A DNA stretch of 64,000 nt from CATQHQ01 sp965243805 (GTDB taxonomy: Bacteria > Gemmatimonadota > Gemmatimonadetes > Longimicrobiales > Gaopeijiaceae). Shown here piece after piece: positions 48,507 to 56,824 of the stretch. Position numbers and translations under genes: made by a program. The stretch lies in assembly GCA_965243805.1 (NCBI GenBank), contig OZ251577.1:434001-498000 (forward strand), read 5' to 3'. Within the stretch, counting starts at the first letter, position 1. Every line of letters begins with the position of its first letter. A model generated the notes under the pieces. It was not told where the DNA came from. It was given only the letters and a program-made list of their open reading frames with translations, and searched no databases.

Positions 48507-49990
48507 GGGGGAGCAGCCTGTCGCCAAGGCGGGAAGGGCCGCGGCTCCCGCCTGAGGCGGCGCACGGGGCGCTCGCCCCGCCTACGGTGCTCCAGGAGCG
48601 CGGCGGCGGCCAGCAGCGCGTCCCGCCGGTCCTCCGACAGGCCGACCTCGAAGAGCTCCGGGTGGTCGTCCAAGTAGCTGGTGGAGAGGCGACCGGCCAG
48701 GAAGTCGGGCTCGTCCATGATCCGGGCCAGCAGGGGAGCGCTGGTGGAGACGCCCCCGATCCGCAGCTCGGCCAGGGCGCCCTTCATGCGCCGGACGGCG
48801 GCTGCTCGGTCCCGTCCGTGAGCGACCAGCTTGCCCAGCAAGGGGTCGTAGTGGAGCCCGGTCTCGACGCCCACAGCGATGCCCCCGTCCCAGCGGACGC
48901 CGGGCCCGCCCGGCAGGGTCAGGTCCCGTACCACTCCGGTGGCCGGCAGGAAGCCGTCGAAGGGCGACTCGCTGGTGATCCGGCACTCGATGGCGTGGCC
49001 GCGAAGGGGAATCTCGTCCTGGCCCAGGGGCAACGCCTCCCCCGAGGCGACGCGGAACTGCCACTCCACCAAGTCCACGCCCGTGATCATCTCGGTGACG
49101 GGGTGCTCGACCTGGAGGCGGGTGTTCATCTCCAGGAAGAAGAACTCGCGGCCGTGGTGAAGGAACTCGACCGTTCCGGCTCCCACGTACTCTACCGCCT
49201 GCGCGGCCCGCACCGCTGCCCGGCCCATCCGTTCACGTTCCTGCGGACCCAGGAGCGGCGACGGAGCCTCCTCAAGAAGCTTCTGGTGCCTGCGCTGAAT
49301 GGAGCACTCCCGTTCGAAGAGGTGAACCACGGCGCCTTGCCGGTCGGCGAACACCTGAACTTCGATGTGGCGAGGGCACTCTAGGAAGCGCTCCACGTAG
49401 ACGCTGTCGTCGCCGAACGCCGCTTGCGCCTCACGGGCCGCCGCGTCGAAGGCGGACCGCACGTTTTGCGCCGAGCGGACGACCCGCATCCCCTTCCCGC
49501 CCCCGCCCGCCGACGCCTTGAGGACGACGGGGAACCCGGCCCGACGGGCGGCCTCCTCCGCTTCCCGGCCCGAGGCCAGAGGCGAGTCGGCGCCAGGCAC
49601 GACGGGCACGCCCGCGGCTCTCATGCGCCGCCGAGCCTCCGTCTTGTCGCCCATGGCGCGGATCGCAGCGGGGGGCGGACCCACGAACGTCATTCCCGCC
49701 GCCTCCACTGCTTCCGCGAAGTCGCCCCGCTCGGCCAGGAAGCCGTACCCCGGGTGGACGGCGGCGGCTCCGGCCCGGCGAGCCACCTCCAGCAGCTTGT
49801 CGACGGCCAAGTAGCTCCGAGAGGCCGCCGCCGGCCCGATCCGGTAGGCCTCGTCGGCTTGCAGCACGTGGGGCGCCGTGCGGTCCGCGTCGGAGAAGAC
49901 GGCGATGGTGCGGATCCCCAACTCTCGGGCACCCCGGATCACCCTGGCGGCGATCTCGCCTCGGTTGGCCACCAGCACGGATTCGATCAA
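48503..49990 (-). CDS. Biotin carboxylase subunit of propionyl/acetyl-CoA carboxylase
   Basis: ATP-grasp enzyme that carboxylates biotin on the carrier protein. A 495-residue protein with VLVANRGEIAARVIRGAREL, VHPGYGFLAERGDFAEAVEA, VLKASAGGGGKGMRVV, the catalytic region FLEMNTRLQVEHPVTEMITG and VEWQFRVASGEALPLGQ. Residues ~450-495 form a short Arg/Pro-rich tail. With the downstream carrier, the carboxyltransferase at 51203 and the mutase, it fits propionyl-CoA carboxylase; acetyl-CoA as substrate cannot be excluded. Confidence 0.93.
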   Translation of the reverse strand: MIESVLVANRGEIAARVIRGARELGIRTIAVFSDADRTAPHVLQADEAYRIGPAAASRSYLAVDKLLEVARRAGAAAVHPGYGFLAERGDFAEAVEAAGMTFVGPPPAAIRAMGDKTEARRRMRAAGVPVVPGADSPLASGREAEEAARRAGFPVVLKASAGGGGKGMRVVRSAQNVRSAFDAAAREAQAAFGDDSVYVERFLECPRHIEVQVFADRQGAVVHLFERECSIQRRHQKLLEEAPSPLLGPQERERMGRAAVRAAQAVEYVGAGTVEFLHHGREFFFLEMNTRLQVEHPVTEMITGVDLVEWQFRVASGEALPLGQDEIPLRGHAIECRITSESPFDGFLPATGVVRDLTLPGGPGVRWDGGIAVGVETGLHYDPLLGKLVAHGRDRAAAVRRMKGALAELRIGGVSTSAPLLARIMDEPDFLAGRLSTSYLDDHPELFEVGLSEDRRDALLAAAALLEHRRRGERPVRRLRREPRPFPPWRQAAPP

Positions 49991-50114
49991 CAGCCGGGAC
50001 TTGGCTCCACCTTGGGCGTGAACTGCCGCTCCTCGTCGCTAGGGCGGCCGCCCAAAGAATGCGGCCGGCACCAGCATCAGGTCAAGCTGGCCGCCGGTCA
50101 AGACGGCCGCAGGG

Positions 50115-51113
50115 TCAAGACGGACCCAGGGTTCCCGACACCGTGGTCTGGGCTCCGTCCCGCCAAATGCGGAACTCGATCTCGTCGCCGTCCTCGTAGG
50201 AACGCACGATCCGCCGGAACTCCTCCTCGTCCTCCACCTCCCTGCCGTCGATGCCGACCACCACATCGCCGGCTTGCAGTCCCAGAGCGGCGTCCTCGTC
50301 CGCGTCTGCCACCAGGACGCCCGTCTCCGTGCCGAAGTAGGCGCCGAGTCCGGGGTTGAGCTCCACCAAGTCGAGTCCGCGGATCCGCCCGCGCCCGATT
50401 CTGAAGATGGTGTTGAAGGCAGACATCTCGGGAAGGTGGAGCCGTGGCGCCCGGGGCGTCGAGCGCCAGTTCCGGCTGTCCCGAACCCGATCGCCCAGTT
50501 CGCGAAGGCGTTCCCTGTACTCGGGTCCGAAGCGGAGCCGCACAGCATCGACACCGGGGTACCACTCCGCCCACTCGTGCCACGCCTCGGGCGTCACCGT
50601 CAGGGCATGGTCTCTGTCGTCGCGGCGCACGACCAGCTCCACCGACTCCCCCGCTCGGGCTTCCTCCAGCAGCGCGATCAGCCGCTGAGCCGGGAAGGAC
50701 CGGTCGTCGTCGAAGGCCCGCTCCGTGGCGTCGACCAGGGGGTCGGCCAAGTCGTGGCCGTCGAAGGACACGATCACGTCGCCGTCCTCCACGCCGGCTT
50801 CCGCGGCCGGGCTGTGGGGCTGCACCGACTCCACACGCGCTCCGACGGAGTCCAGTTCCCGGTCCAGCACCGTGCCGAGCTGGACTCCCAGCATGGGGCG
50901 CCCGCCGGAGAACTCGAACCAGCCTCGGGCCACGCGCCCTCCCCGCCGATCCCGCTCCTCGTCCTCTTGGGCGGCCGCTGCCGTCGGCCACATCCCGGCG
51001 CCCACTCCCGCCGCGATCATGGCCCCGCCGATCCCCCACAGGACCGCCACCACACCTAGCGCCCCCGCCCGCCGTAGCACCCCCGCCCTTCCCCGCTTCG
51101 TCGATCTCTTCAC
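50115..51113 (-). CDS. Exported protein with two PDZ domains
   Basis: A 332-residue periplasmic protein. GTG 51113 follows GGAGG by 8 bases. The signal peptide spans residues ~1-48 (GVVAVLWGIGGAMIAAGVGA, ending TAAAAQ). A first PDZ domain (MLGVQLGTVLDREL, SPAAEAGVEDGDVIVSFDG) and a second (AYFGTETGVLVADADEDAAL, GLQAGDVVVGIDGREVED) are joined by a ~90-residue linker. No trypsin-like catalytic domain is present, so it is not a DegP-type protease; it may bind C-termini of envelope proteins. It interrupts the carboxylase cluster. Confidence 0.85.
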   Translation of the reverse strand: MKRSTKRGRAGVLRRAGALGVVAVLWGIGGAMIAAGVGAGMWPTAAAAQEDEERDRRGGRVARGWFEFSGGRPMLGVQLGTVLDRELDSVGARVESVQPHSPAAEAGVEDGDVIVSFDGHDLADPLVDATERAFDDDRSFPAQRLIALLEEARAGESVELVVRRDDRDHALTVTPEAWHEWAEWYPGVDAVRLRFGPEYRERLRELGDRVRDSRNWRSTPRAPRLHLPEMSAFNTIFRIGRGRIRGLDLVELNPGLGAYFGTETGVLVADADEDAALGLQAGDVVVGIDGREVEDEEEFRRIVRSYEDGDEIEFRIWRDGAQTTVSGTLGPS

Positions 51114-51202
51114 CGCTCGTCCTCCCGTCTTGGTTGGTCCTGCCCGATCTTGGTTGGTCCTGCTCGATAGATGGGATGCCAGCGGGGGCGGCGAAGGTTG
51201 TC

Positions 51203-52750
51203 TTACAGCGGAATGTTCCCGTGCTTCTTGGCGGGGTTGGAGTCGCGCTTCGCCGAGAGCATGTCCAGCGCGTTGATCAGCCGCGGGCGGGTTTCGCGGG
51301 GATCGATTACGTCGTCCAGGTAGCCTCGGGCTGCCGCCACGTAGGGGTGGGCGAACGTCTCCCGGTACTCGGCCATCTTGGCCTCGGTGGCGGCCGCCGG
51401 GTCGTCGGATGCGGCGATCTCCTTCCGAAAGAGAATTTCGACGGCGCCCTTGGGACCCATGACGGCGATCTCGGCGGAGGGCCAAGCCAAGTTCACGTCG
51501 CCCCGGACGTGCTTGGAGTTCATCACGTCGTACGCGCCGCCGTACGCCTTGCGGGTGATCACCGTCACCTTGGGGACCGTCGCCTCGCAGAAGGCGTAGA
51601 GGAGCTTGGCGCCGTGGCGGATGATCCCGCCGTGTTCCTGGCTGACCCCGGGCAGGAAGCCGGGAACGTCCTCGAAGACGACCAGGGGAATGTTGAAGGC
51701 GTCGCAGAACCTGACGAAGCGGGCGCCCTTGTCGGAGGCGTCGATGTCAAGCACCCCCGCCAACACCGCTGGCTGGTTCGCCACGACTCCCACCGAGTGG
51801 CCTCCCAGGTGCGCGAACCCCGTCACCAAGTTGCGGGCGAAGGCTGTGTGGACCTCGTAGAAGACGCCGTGGTCCATTACCGACCGCACTACGTCCAGCA
51901 TGTCGTACGGGCGGTTGGCGTTGTCGGGCACCACCTCTAGGAGGGCTGGGTCTTTGCGGTCGTGGCGGTCCGCGTCGTCGCCGGAGGGGGGTCGTTCCGC
52001 GTTGTTCTGGGGGATGTAGCGGAATAGGTCGCGGACGGCGGCCAAGCTCTCGGCTTCCGTGTCGTGGGCGAAGTGGGCGACGCCTGACGTCCCCGCGTGA
52101 ACGTCTGCGCCTCCCAACCCTTCCATGTCCACGTCCTCGTGGGTGACCGTCTTCACGACCCCCGGCCCCGTCACGAACATGAAGCTGGTTTCGCGCACCA
52201 TGTACACGAAGTCGGTGATCGCCGGCGAGTAGACCGCTCCTCCGGCGCACGGACCCAGCACCACGCTGATCTGGGGAACCACTCCCGACGCCAGCGTGTT
52301 CCGAAGGAAGATGTCGGCGTAGCCCCCCAGCGACGCCACGCCCTCCTGGATTCGCGCTCCCCCCGAGTCGTTGAGGCCCACCAGCGGCGCTCCGTTCTTC
52401 AGCGCCATCTCCTGCACCTTGACGATCTTCTCGGCGTGGGCCTCGCTCAGGGAGCCGCCGAAGACGGTGAAGTCCTGCGAGAAGACGTAGACCAGCCGGC
52501 CGTGGATCGAGCCCCAGCCGGTGACCACCCCGTCTCCCAGGACCTTTTGGTCGGCCAGGCCGAACTCCTCGCATCGGTGGGTCACGAAGCGGTCCAGCTC
52601 GACGAAGGAGTCGTCGTCCAGCAGCAGGTCCAGCCGCTCACGGGCAGACAGCTTGCCGCGCTCGTGTTGGGCGCGCAGTCGGGCCTCGCCCCCGCCCAGG
52701 ACGGACTCGCGCCGGAGCGCCTCCAACCGCTCCAGGTCCTTCCGGATCAC
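51203..52750 (-). CDS. Acyl-CoA (propionyl-CoA) carboxylase, carboxyltransferase beta subunit
   Basis: A 515-residue crotonase-fold carboxyltransferase. Seen: KLSARERLDLLLDDDSFVEL, GLADQKVLGDGVVTGWGSIH, GLNDSGGARIQEGVASLGGY, VLGPCAGGAVYSPAITDF, GFLPGVSQEHGGIIRHGAKL, KVTVITRKAYGGAYDVMNSK and AEIAVMGPKGAVEILFRKEI. The GHGAKLL/oxyanion glycine pairs are intact. GTG 52750 lies 4 bases after the upstream lipoprotein stop. It forms the carboxylase with the biotin carboxylase and carrier genes downstream. Confidence 0.95.
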   Translation of the reverse strand: MIRKDLERLEALRRESVLGGGEARLRAQHERGKLSARERLDLLLDDDSFVELDRFVTHRCEEFGLADQKVLGDGVVTGWGSIHGRLVYVFSQDFTVFGGSLSEAHAEKIVKVQEMALKNGAPLVGLNDSGGARIQEGVASLGGYADIFLRNTLASGVVPQISVVLGPCAGGAVYSPAITDFVYMVRETSFMFVTGPGVVKTVTHEDVDMEGLGGADVHAGTSGVAHFAHDTEAESLAAVRDLFRYIPQNNAERPPSGDDADRHDRKDPALLEVVPDNANRPYDMLDVVRSVMDHGVFYEVHTAFARNLVTGFAHLGGHSVGVVANQPAVLAGVLDIDASDKGARFVRFCDAFNIPLVVFEDVPGFLPGVSQEHGGIIRHGAKLLYAFCEATVPKVTVITRKAYGGAYDVMNSKHVRGDVNLAWPSAEIAVMGPKGAVEILFRKEIAASDDPAAATEAKMAEYRETFAHPYVAAARGYLDDVIDPRETRPRLINALDMLSAKRDSNPAKKHGNIPL

Positions 52751-52754
52751 GAGA

Positions 52755-54281
52755 TCAGCGGCCGCCCGGGATCGTGTCGGAGACCGGCGCAACGGCCTCC
52801 AGCGGGTGGAGGGCACCGTCGGAGATGCGAGCGGGAAAGAACACCTGCGTAAGGGAGCCGTCGGCCAGCGAGTACGTGCCCGTCACGCCTTCGAAGCGGT
52901 GGATTCCGGCCAGAGCCGCCGCCTGCTCCGCGCCCGTGCGCGTTTCCTCTGCCCAGGTTGCCAGGGCGATTCGGAAGAGGTCGAACCCGGCGGCGGGGAT
53001 CTGGCTGCGAAGCGACTTCTGAAGGTGCTCCTCGTACGCCGCTCGAAACTCGGCCTCTCCTTCCGGGGGCGAACCTGGAGGGGCCGAACTCACCGTCACC
53101 ACTTGGTTGGTGTGGCGCTGGTCCACCTCGCTCAGCACCTGGGGGTGCGTCCACCCGACCGTCCCGGCGACCTGGATGTTCATGTCGTCGAGCTCGAAGA
53201 AGGAGATCTGGGGCGCCAGCAACATCAGATCGACGGGCGGAGCCAAGACCACCAGCAGCTCGGCGGCCAGCTCTCCAGCCTCGCGGAGGGGCTCTTCGAA
53301 GGTGGTGGTCCCAGGCGCGTAGGCGATCCTGCGCGCGAAGCCGCCGGCGCCCGCGAACTCGTTCAGGAAGGCGGCGGCCTCTATCGACTCGCCGGGGGCG
53401 CCGGAGTGGACGACGATGGCGTCGGCGTAGCCCAGCCCGGCGAGGGCGTTGGCCAGGGTTCGCGCCGCCGATGCGCCGTTGGCCTCCAAGCTGTGGACAC
53501 CGTCGCGGTCCTCGGGGAGCATCTCGGCGGTGGGCGAGAAGACCGGGACATCCGCCGCCACCGCGTCGGCGACGGCCACGACGTTTTCGCTGGACAGGGG
53601 ACCCAGTACGGCCACGACCCCCTGGGCCGCGAGCTCGGAAGCGACCTGGGCGCTGCCGTAGGCGGTGCCTCTTCCATCCTCAACGACCACCTCGACCGCC
53701 AAGCCGCCTGCCTGGGCGGTGGCGACGCCGACGCGTACGCCCTCCAGGAACAGCTCCGCGTACTCCCGGTCCCTGGGCCTGCCGGTGAGGGGCAGGACCA
53801 CACCTACCCTCGTCGGGTCCAACTGGGGGTTTGGCACGTCGGACCCCGCAAGCCTCGCCTGCTCGGCGTAACGACGAGACGACTCTGGGTCGCCCGACAG
53901 AGAGAACCGCAGTGCCAGCTCGGCAGCGACGGCACCGAAGCGCGGGTCGCGGGGCTGGACGTAGCCCGAGTCCGCCAAGCTGGCGATCTTCTCCACGGCG
54001 TGACGCCCCAGGCGCGACACGGCCGCGGCCACGCGCTCCGGTGCTCGGGCACCCCCTTCTTGCGGCGGAAGCACCAAGAACGCCCGAGCGGCTTCGGCGT
54101 ACCGCCCCTCTCGGAAGACGGCCTCCGCCCGTTGCTCTCCGACGTCTCCGCGCTCCCCCGTCGCGCTGGGCGTAGGCGATGCGACAGTCGGCGCGGCTTC
54201 GGAGTCGCGAACGGGCAACGCCCCCGTCGCACACCCCAGCGCCCAGCCGGCCAGTAGGGCCAACAGCAGCTTCGGGGCCAC
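52755..54281 (-). CDS. Lipoprotein with type I periplasmic-binding fold (LpoA / penicillin-binding-protein activator-like)
   Basis: A 508-residue predicted lipoprotein with lipobox LLAGWALGCATG (Cys17). Residues ~40-140 are helical, TPR-like (AEAVFREGRYAEAARAFLVL), and residues ~155-500 are a Leu/Ile/Val-type binding fold (VGVVLPLTGRPRDREYAELF, GVVAVLGPLSSENVVAVADA, ASAARTLANALAGLGYADAI). This TPR-plus-binding-fold order is that of LpoA, which activates class A penicillin-binding proteins from the outer membrane; an amino-acid-binding role is possible but less likely given the lipid anchor and absence of ABC genes. GTG 54281 lies 14 bases after rpsA. Confidence 0.82.
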   Translation of the reverse strand: MAPKLLLALLAGWALGCATGALPVRDSEAAPTVASPTPSATGERGDVGEQRAEAVFREGRYAEAARAFLVLPPQEGGARAPERVAAAVSRLGRHAVEKIASLADSGYVQPRDPRFGAVAAELALRFSLSGDPESSRRYAEQARLAGSDVPNPQLDPTRVGVVLPLTGRPRDREYAELFLEGVRVGVATAQAGGLAVEVVVEDGRGTAYGSAQVASELAAQGVVAVLGPLSSENVVAVADAVAADVPVFSPTAEMLPEDRDGVHSLEANGASAARTLANALAGLGYADAIVVHSGAPGESIEAAAFLNEFAGAGGFARRIAYAPGTTTFEEPLREAGELAAELLVVLAPPVDLMLLAPQISFFELDDMNIQVAGTVGWTHPQVLSEVDQRHTNQVVTVSSAPPGSPPEGEAEFRAAYEEHLQKSLRSQIPAAGFDLFRIALATWAEETRTGAEQAAALAGIHRFEGVTGTYSLADGSLTQVFFPARISDGALHPLEAVAPVSDTIPGGR

Positions 54282-54295
54282 GCCGGAGACGGAGA

Positions 54296-56428
54296 TCAGG
54301 AGTCTGCCGGGTTGGCCTCGGCGTCGGCCTCGGGCACCTGCTCGGCGTCGGCTTCCGGCGATTCCGGCTCGGCTTCGGGTTCGGGCTCGGCCTCCGGTGA
54401 TTCCGGCTCGGCCTCCTCGCCTTCAGACAACTTCGGTGCGGCCTCCTCGCCTTCGGCATCGTCATCGGACGACTCCGAGATCGCCTCCTGGCCTTCGGTC
54501 TCGCCTTCAGACGACTCCGCTTCGGCCTTTTCCTCGGGCGGGTCCGCGTCCAGCGCAGCTTCCGCTCCGGACTCGGGGGACTCCGCTTCCGGCGTCTCGC
54601 CTTCCGGTGTCGCCTCGTCTGCCGCCGGCACCTCGCCCTCCGCTACCGTCTCGTCTGCCGCTGCCGCGTCGCCTTCCGCTAGTGCGTCGCCCTCAGCCGG
54701 CACCTCGCCGTCTTCCGCGGGGACCTCCTTCCGTCGGCGCTTCGGCGGCTTGAGCACTTCGAGCACGATCCGCCGCTCCATGGCGTCGGACGCGATCACA
54801 CGCACGGGGACGGTCTCTCCGGCTCGGTAGTACTCATCGAGCGCCTCCGTCTCCACGCCCAAGTGGGAGCTCGGAACGAATCCCTCCACGTCGTCGCCCA
54901 GGTCCATCACCACGCCGCTGTCCTGGGTGCGGACCACCGTGCCGTCCTGCTCGTGCCCCCTGGAGAGGCGAGCGACCAGAGCCGGCCACGGATCGTCGAG
55001 GAGCTGCTTGATCCCCAGGGAGATGCGCTTGTTGTCGGCGTCCACGTCCAGCACCATCACTTCGATCTCGTCGCCCTTGCGGACCACCTCCGACGGATGC
55101 TCGACGCGCTTCGTCCAGCTCATGTCCGACACGTGGACGAGCCCGTCGATCCCCGGCTCGATCTCCACGAACGCGCCGAAGGAGGTCAGGTTGCGAACGG
55201 CGCCCGTCAGCTTCGTTCCCTGCGGGTACTTGGTCGGCAGCCCCAGCCACGGGTCTTCCTCGATCTGCTTCATCCCCAGGGAGATCTTCTCGTCTTTCGA
55301 GTCCACGTTGAGGATCACGGACTCGATCACGTCTCCGATGGAGACCAGCTTGGACGGGTGGCGCACGTTGCGGGTCCAGGACATCTCGGAGATGTGGACC
55401 AGCCCCTCGACGCCCTTCTGAAGCTCGACGAAGGCGCCGTAGTTGGTGATGGAGACGACTTTGCCCCGCACCCTCGCCCCCGTCGGGTACCGCTCGGCGA
55501 TGTCGGTCCACGGGTAGGGCATGAGCTGCTTCAGACCCAGCGAGAGACGCTCCCGGTCCCAGTCGATGTCCAGGACCTTCACGTCCATCTTGTCGCCGAT
55601 CCCCACCATCTCGGTGGGATGGCCCACGCGGCCCCACGACATGTCGGTGATGTGGAGGAGCCCGTCCATGCCGCCCAGGTCGATGAAGGCGCCGAAGTCG
55701 GTGATGTTCTTGACCACGCCCTCTCGCACCTGGCCGACGAGAAGCTCCTTGACCAGCAGCGAACGCTGCTCCTTGCGTTCCCGCTCGAGAAGGATTCTCC
55801 GGGAGACGACGATGTTCCGGCGACGCTTGTTGAGCTTGATGATCTTGAACTCGTACGTCTCGCCGATCAGGTCCTCGATGTTGGGGACGCGACGCAGGGC
55901 GATCTGCGAGCCGGGAAGGAAGGCGTCCACGCCCATGATGTCCACGGTGACTCCGCCCTTGATCTTCCGGCTGAGGAGACCCTTGACGGGGCGGTCGTTG
56001 TCGTAGGCGTCTCGGATGAGCTCCCAGACCCGGAGGAAGTCGGCCTTCTTCTTCGACAGGACGACCACGCCGTCGTCGTCTTCCAAGCTCTCCAGGAAGA
56101 CCTCGACTTCGTGCCCGGGCTCGATCGACTCGGCGTCCTTGAACTCGTCGCGGGAGACCGCGCCCTCGCTCTTGAAGCCGAACTCCAGGATGACGGTGGC
56201 TTCCGTGGTCCGCAGGACTCTGGCCTTGACGATCTGGCCTTCCCGAATGTCGCCGCGGGCGGTCTGGTGGGCGTCGAGAAGCGCCTCGAAGTCCGCTCGC
56301 GAGACGTCCATGACCTCTTGGCCGAAGGGGTCGTGGAGGAGCTCGGGAGAGATGTTGTCGGGGAGCAGGCCGCTGTGGTCCGTGGACTCGCGCCCGTCCT
56401 CCGTAGGGGATTCTGGCGTATCGCTCAT
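54296..56428 (-). CDS. rpsA: 30S ribosomal protein S1 with long acidic tail
   Basis: A 710-residue protein with six S1 RNA-binding domains between residues ~50 and 560. Characteristic strands include GGVTVDIMGVDAFLPGSQIA, VGQVREGVVKNITDFGAFID, GMDGLLHITDMSWGRVGHP, SITNYGAFVELQKGVEGLVH and GAFVEIEPGIDGLVHVSDMS. Residues ~570-710 are an exceptionally long Glu/Asp/Ala tail with repeats such as AEGDA and SPEAEPEPEAE, about 140 residues beyond the last domain. ATG 56428. Order cmk then rpsA matches the common bacterial arrangement; here cmk is the C-terminal half of the upstream fusion gene. Confidence 0.95.
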   Translation of the reverse strand: MSDTPESPTEDGRESTDHSGLLPDNISPELLHDPFGQEVMDVSRADFEALLDAHQTARGDIREGQIVKARVLRTTEATVILEFGFKSEGAVSRDEFKDAESIEPGHEVEVFLESLEDDDGVVVLSKKKADFLRVWELIRDAYDNDRPVKGLLSRKIKGGVTVDIMGVDAFLPGSQIALRRVPNIEDLIGETYEFKIIKLNKRRRNIVVSRRILLERERKEQRSLLVKELLVGQVREGVVKNITDFGAFIDLGGMDGLLHITDMSWGRVGHPTEMVGIGDKMDVKVLDIDWDRERLSLGLKQLMPYPWTDIAERYPTGARVRGKVVSITNYGAFVELQKGVEGLVHISEMSWTRNVRHPSKLVSIGDVIESVILNVDSKDEKISLGMKQIEEDPWLGLPTKYPQGTKLTGAVRNLTSFGAFVEIEPGIDGLVHVSDMSWTKRVEHPSEVVRKGDEIEVMVLDVDADNKRISLGIKQLLDDPWPALVARLSRGHEQDGTVVRTQDSGVVMDLGDDVEGFVPSSHLGVETEALDEYYRAGETVPVRVIASDAMERRIVLEVLKPPKRRRKEVPAEDGEVPAEGDALAEGDAAAADETVAEGEVPAADEATPEGETPEAESPESGAEAALDADPPEEKAEAESSEGETEGQEAISESSDDDAEGEEAAPKLSEGEEAEPESPEAEPEPEAEPESPEADAEQVPEADAEANPADS

Positions 56429-56636
56429 GGTTGCGTGCTTCGCCGAGTCCCATGCGGGACCCAGCGCTCCGGGTTCTGACTGCGTCCGGTTCTGCCGAGC
56501 CGAGCGGGCGAACCGGGCTGATGTGAACGGACCACCGTTTCGGAGCCGTCCCGCTTACGGGCTTCCGGGGGGTGGTCTGTGAGAACGGTCAAAGACGTTC
56601 AAGATAACGGAACTGCAACAGATGCTTCAAGCGGGC

Positions 56637-56741
56637 CCGAGACCAGCTACCGGCCGAGGATCAGCCAACGGCCGAGATCAGCTGCCGGCCGAGGACCCGC
56701 CGCTGGCCGAGATCAGCCAACGGCCCGAGATCAGCCACGAG
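56637..56741. repeat. Imperfect 17-19-bp tandem repeats in the gap between aroA-cmk and rpsA
   Basis: About six degenerate units of CGGCCGAGATCAGCCAA occupy 56637-56741, in a 396-base space (56429-56824) without a gene. On the minus strand they lie in the presumed rpsA leader. No hairpin or promoter could be called with confidence in the remainder. Confidence 0.75.
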
Positions 56742-56824
56742 GCGGTGGGAAGGTCGGCGGCCCAGCTGGAACTCGGACTCGGAGCTTTACGACGGAGCGT
56801 CGCAAGCGGTTTCGTCGGGGACGA

